From DASTOB01 sp035720425 (GTDB lineage Bacteria > Chloroflexota > Limnocylindria > Limnocylindrales > CSP1-4): a DNA stretch of 14,549 nucleotides. Made by a program: the position numbers and the translations under genes. Within the stretch, counting starts at the first letter, position 1. Every line of letters begins with the position of its first letter. Where the stretch lies: contig DASTOB010000209.1 in assembly GCA_035720425.1 (NCBI GenBank), forward strand, positions 1 through 14,549, in the 5' to 3' direction. The notes beneath the pieces were generated by a model. That model was given only the letters and a program-made list of their open reading frames with translations. It ran no database searches and was not told the origin of the DNA. This document shows, piece by piece, positions 11,885 through 14,549 of this stretch.

Positions 11885-13633
11885 TCAGAGGCCGGCGACG
11901 GTCCTTCCGAGCGTCCGGCGGAAGCCGATCCCGGCCACGCCCCGCCACGGTCCGCCGACCGTCCGCCGCAGGCGCGCCACCTCGCGTTCGCGCGACACGA
12001 GGTAGCGCCCGATCGCGGCCGATTCCGACCCGGACAGGCCCCCCGCCTGCTCGACGAGGAACGTCCGCGCCATCGCTGCCGACACATCGGCGTCGTGGAG
12101 GTAGCCGAGGTGATCCTGGAGCGCGGTCACGCGAGCGACGAGCGGCGCGACGTCCGGGCCGAGCGCCTCGCGCACGAACTCGAGCGTGTAGCGCAGCCAT
12201 TTCGCCGCGATCCGCAGGTCGTGGAGCGTCTCGACGTCCGCCCAGCGGAGGACCGGCTCGTACGCGCGGACCTGCTCGTACGCGGCCCAGATTCGCGACG
12301 GGGCCGTGTCGCGGATGCGGTGCGGCTGTGTGGGGACGACCGGCAGCACGGCCGCCCCGTCGGTCTGGACGAAGACGCGGAAGTCCTCGACGAAGCGCGC
12401 GTAGCCGGCCGAATCGAGCTCGTGCATGAGCAGCACCCGCGCGTCCTCGCGGTAGCGGCGCCAGGCGGCGAGGAGCGGCTCGAGGGCGCGCTGCTCGGTG
12501 ACCGGCAGGTCCGCCCGGTACGTGTCGGCCGCCTCGAGCAGCACATCGAGGTCGCGCACCGCCCCGAGACGCGCCGCCACCTCGCGCAGCCGGTTGCGAT
12601 AGCGGCGCGTCCGCTCCGGTCGGAAGCCGTCGCCGAAGACGCGCCACGCCGCGCGCATCCGACGCGTCGCGACGCGCATGGCGTGGAGATCCTCGGGATC
12701 CGTGCCGGCGCGGGTACCGGGCTCGCGGTCGATCATCCGCGTGAGGTGGAAGCGGAGGACCTTCCGGCCGGCCTCGGCGACGTGATCGTCGGCCGTCACG
12801 CCGGGCGTCCGACTGCCGGGCGGGCGGCCCTTCGCCTGAGCGGGCAGCGGAGTCACCGGACCGGCCGACCCGTTGGCCGGGGACGCCGAAACATCGTCGG
12901 CCGCCGTGGGATCGGCCGCGCCGCTCTCGGCCGCGCCGCTTTCGGCTGTCCCGCTTTCGGCCACCGCGCCGTCGCCGTCGTGGAACGCCTGGATCGCCGC
13001 GAGTGCCGCCTCCAGCTTCGAGCCTTCCGCCTCGCCGAGGGCCGGATCTGCGGCCAGCGTCGACGCGAGCGCGACGAGCCGGGCCTCGTCGCCGCGGAGC
13101 AGCTCCACCTCGAGCTCCACGAACCGGTCGACGACCGTGCTGCGCACGACGACGTCCACCTCGTCGAGGGAGAGCTCGACGAGCGTGTCGCCGTCGCGCA
13201 GCTCGCGTCGCCGGCGGAGCTGGCGGATCGTGGCGAGCTCCACGAGTGGCGCGTCGCCACACAGCTCGAGGATGAGCGACCGCGCGTCCGAGGCCGGCCA
13301 ATCGCGCGGCCCCAGCGTCCGATCCGCCGGGCCCTCGAGCTCCTCGCGGCGGTGCGGCACGCCGGCGCTCGCCGCCCCGCGTCCGCCGGTCGACTTGACC
13401 GACACGATCGTGCCCTTCTTCGACTGGCGGAGTCGGGCCGCGAAGCCGGCCCGGGCGAGCGCCCGGTCGGCCGTGTCGAGGTAGCGGTCCTCGATCTGCG
13501 CCGTTTTCATCGGCCCGGCGGCCGCGAAGCCGCCGATGCCGCCAAGGATGAGGTACCGCTCGCCCGCCGCGAGGTCGCGGATCCGGTACTTGAGCTCGAC
13601 CTCGATCGGCCGAACCGCCGCGCCCTCGGTCAT
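11885..13633 (-). CDS. CYTH-CHAD protein (candidate triphosphatase / polyphosphate-binding)
   Basis: This 582-residue protein has two domains. The CYTH domain (about 8-215) begins with the signature PIEVELKYRI, whose E11, E13 and K15 form the metal/triphosphate ExExK motif, followed by DRYLDTADRALARAGFAARLR at 49-69, SVKSTG and FVELEVELL at 171-179. CYTH enzymes hydrolyse inorganic triphosphate or nucleoside triphosphates. The CHAD domain (about 285-572) is helical with LHAMRVATRRMRAAWRVF at 316-333 and LHDLRIAAKWLRYTLEF at 470-486, giving conserved His317 and His471 in basic helices that bind polyphosphate. The linker (222-280) contains AESG repeats. ATG 13633 has GGAG upstream and lies 16 nt after ppk1, so the two are co-transcribed. 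It converges with ppx across a 44-nt gap. Confidence 0.92.
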   Translation of the reverse strand: MTEGAAVRPIEVELKYRIRDLAAGERYLILGGIGGFAAAGPMKTAQIEDRYLDTADRALARAGFAARLRQSKKGTIVSVKSTGGRGAASAGVPHRREELEGPADRTLGPRDWPASDARSLILELCGDAPLVELATIRQLRRRRELRDGDTLVELSLDEVDVVVRSTVVDRFVELEVELLRGDEARLVALASTLAADPALGEAEGSKLEAALAAIQAFHDGDGAVAESGTAESGAAESGAADPTAADDVSASPANGSAGPVTPLPAQAKGRPPGSRTPGVTADDHVAEAGRKVLRFHLTRMIDREPGTRAGTDPEDLHAMRVATRRMRAAWRVFGDGFRPERTRRYRNRLREVAARLGAVRDLDVLLEAADTYRADLPVTEQRALEPLLAAWRRYREDARVLLMHELDSAGYARFVEDFRVFVQTDGAAVLPVVPTQPHRIRDTAPSRIWAAYEQVRAYEPVLRWADVETLHDLRIAAKWLRYTLEFVREALGPDVAPLVARVTALQDHLGYLHDADVSAAMARTFLVEQAGGLSGSESAAIGRYLVSREREVARLRRTVGGPWRGVAGIGFRRTLGRTVAGL

Positions 13634-13649
13634 CGTCCGCACGCTCCGT

Positions 13650-14549
13650 TCATGCCCGCGGATCCAGTGAACCGCTCCCGGCGCCCGGTCGCCGCGGCGC
13701 CGTCGCAACCTCGCCGGAGGCGAGCGCGCGCTCCTTGAGCACCTCGAACGTGTCGACCGTGCCGGATCGGCCCTCGATCGCCTCGGTCCGCCGCCACACC
13801 GCGTCAGCGCCGAGCTGCCACGAGCGCCGATCGTCGGCCATCATGACCTCGATGATCTCGGCGATCCGGCCCTGGGCGTCGGCGTCCTCGACCGGCACGA
13901 CCGCCTCCACGCGCCGATCGAGGTTGCGGTCCATGAGGTCCGCCGAGCCGATGTACCACTCCTCGTCGCCGCCGTTGCGGAAGCCCCAGATCCGCGAGTG
14001 CTCGAGGAACTCGCCGATGATCGAGCGGACCCGGATCCGCTCGGACAGCCCGTCGATGCCCGGCAGGAGCGAGCACGCGCCGCGGACGATGAGGTCCACC
14101 GTCACGCCCTCGCCGGAGGCGCGATAGAGCGCTTCGATGCAGGCGACGTCGACGATCGCGTTGAGCTTGAGGATGATCCGCGCCTCGCGTCCGGCCCGCG
14201 CGTGCTCGATCTCGCGGTCGACGAGCTCGAGGAACCGGCGGCGCAGGCTGTGCGGCGCCACGAGCAGGCGGCGGAACGTCTGCTGGCGCGACAGACCGGT
14301 CAGGACGTTGAACAGGTCCGTCACGTCCGCGCCGAGCTCCGGCCGGCTGCTGAGCAGGCCGAGGTCGATGTACAGGCGGGCGGTCTTCGGGTTGTAGTTG
14401 CCGGTCCCGATGTGGACGTAGCGGCGCAGGCCGGATCCCTCCCGCCGGACGACGAGGGCGGTCTTCGAGTGCGTCTTGAGGCCGACCAGTCCGTACACGA
14501 CGTGGGCGCCGGCGCGCTCCAGCTTGCGCGCCCAGACGATGTTCGCCTC
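13650..14549 (-). CDS. ppk1: Polyphosphate kinase PPK1 (partial, C-terminal 299 residues)
   Basis: PPK1 polymerises the terminal phosphate of ATP into polyphosphate and is membrane-associated. The visible part covers the catalytic C-terminal domains. EANIVWARKLERAGAHVVYG leads into GLVGLKTHSKTALVVRRE with His27 of the fragment at the place of the autophosphorylated His (E. coli H435). VHIGTGNYNPKTARLYIDLG is at 45-64, LKLNAIVD at 128-135, VDLIVRGACSLLPGI at 151-165, and IIGEFLEHSRIW at 177-188 with the second active-site His at 184. IGSADLMDRNLDRRVE is at 200-215. These motifs are all intact. The frame is open to the window edge, so the N-terminal half and the promoter are outside. The last 25 residues are a Gly/Ala/Pro/Arg tail. 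Confidence 0.96.
   Translation of the reverse strand, partial: EANIVWARKLERAGAHVVYGLVGLKTHSKTALVVRREGSGLRRYVHIGTGNYNPKTARLYIDLGLLSSRPELGADVTDLFNVLTGLSRQQTFRRLLVAPHSLRRRFLELVDREIEHARAGREARIILKLNAIVDVACIEALYRASGEGVTVDLIVRGACSLLPGIDGLSERIRVRSIIGEFLEHSRIWGFRNGGDEEWYIGSADLMDRNLDRRVEAVVPVEDADAQGRIAEIIEVMMADDRRSWQLGADAVWRRTEAIEGRSGTVDTFEVLKERALASGEVATAPRRPGAGSGSLDPRA

Noticed and set aside
11388..13301. 637-codon open frame on the minus strand across ppx and CYTH-CHAD
   Set aside because: It is an Arg/Gly/Ala-rich shadow overlapping two genes with clear domain motifs and has no motif of its own; long spurious frames are expected at this GC content.

Overview
This is a very GC-rich window (visually about 70 %) with strong G/C preference at third codon positions, many GTG starts and tightly overlapping genes. 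The gene set and the PstS subtype suggest a Gram-positive-like high-GC lineage such as Chloroflexota (Limnocylindria-like) or Actinomycetota. There is no rRNA or other marker to fix this, so the assignment is an inference. I saw no tRNA, rRNA, CRISPR array, insertion sequence or phage gene. Apart from an ArsR/permease pair at the left edge, nearly everything concerns phosphate uptake and polyphosphate.

Layout. (1) 1-1166, minus: an ArsR-family repressor translationally coupled to a DUF318/ArsP-type permease that runs off the left edge. (2) 1167-1582: non-coding, with an operator-like dyad, short degenerate repeats and a GC hairpin. (3) 1583-7942, minus: a complete phosphate operon in the order winged-helix regulator, pstS, pstC, pstA, pstB, phoU, arsC, sixA. 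A strong stem-loop separates pstS from pstC, and 4-nt overlaps join phoU-arsC-sixA. (4) 7943-8059: a short divergent control region. (5) 8060-11840, plus: two adjacent thymidylate-kinase-like genes, a calcineurin-like phosphoesterase, a basic Lys/Ala/Pro-rich protein and a Ppx/GppA exopolyphosphatase. (6) 11885-14549, minus and convergent: a CYTH-CHAD protein and the C-terminal 299 residues of polyphosphate kinase PPK1.

How it fits together. PstSCAB imports phosphate, PhoU is the usual modulator, PPK1 makes polyphosphate, Ppx degrades it, and CYTH-CHAD is a candidate triphosphatase and polyphosphate-binding protein. ArsC would reduce arsenate that enters through Pst, and SixA is a histidine-phosphate phosphatase. 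Direct repeats with 11-bp phasing around (G/C)TTAAC or GTTGAC lie upstream of pstS and in the divergent region upstream of the regulator and the kinase-like genes. These could tie both arms into one Pho regulon.

Most interesting points: the PhoB-like regulator lacks the receiver phospho-acceptor Asp and conserved Lys and has no histidine kinase beside it; the two TMK-like proteins both lack the P-loop Lys and sit inside a polyphosphate locus; and the Ppx frame has no ATG, GTG or TTG before its essential first motif, but would fuse to the upstream Ala/Pro-rich protein if one base were skipped at a C5 run.
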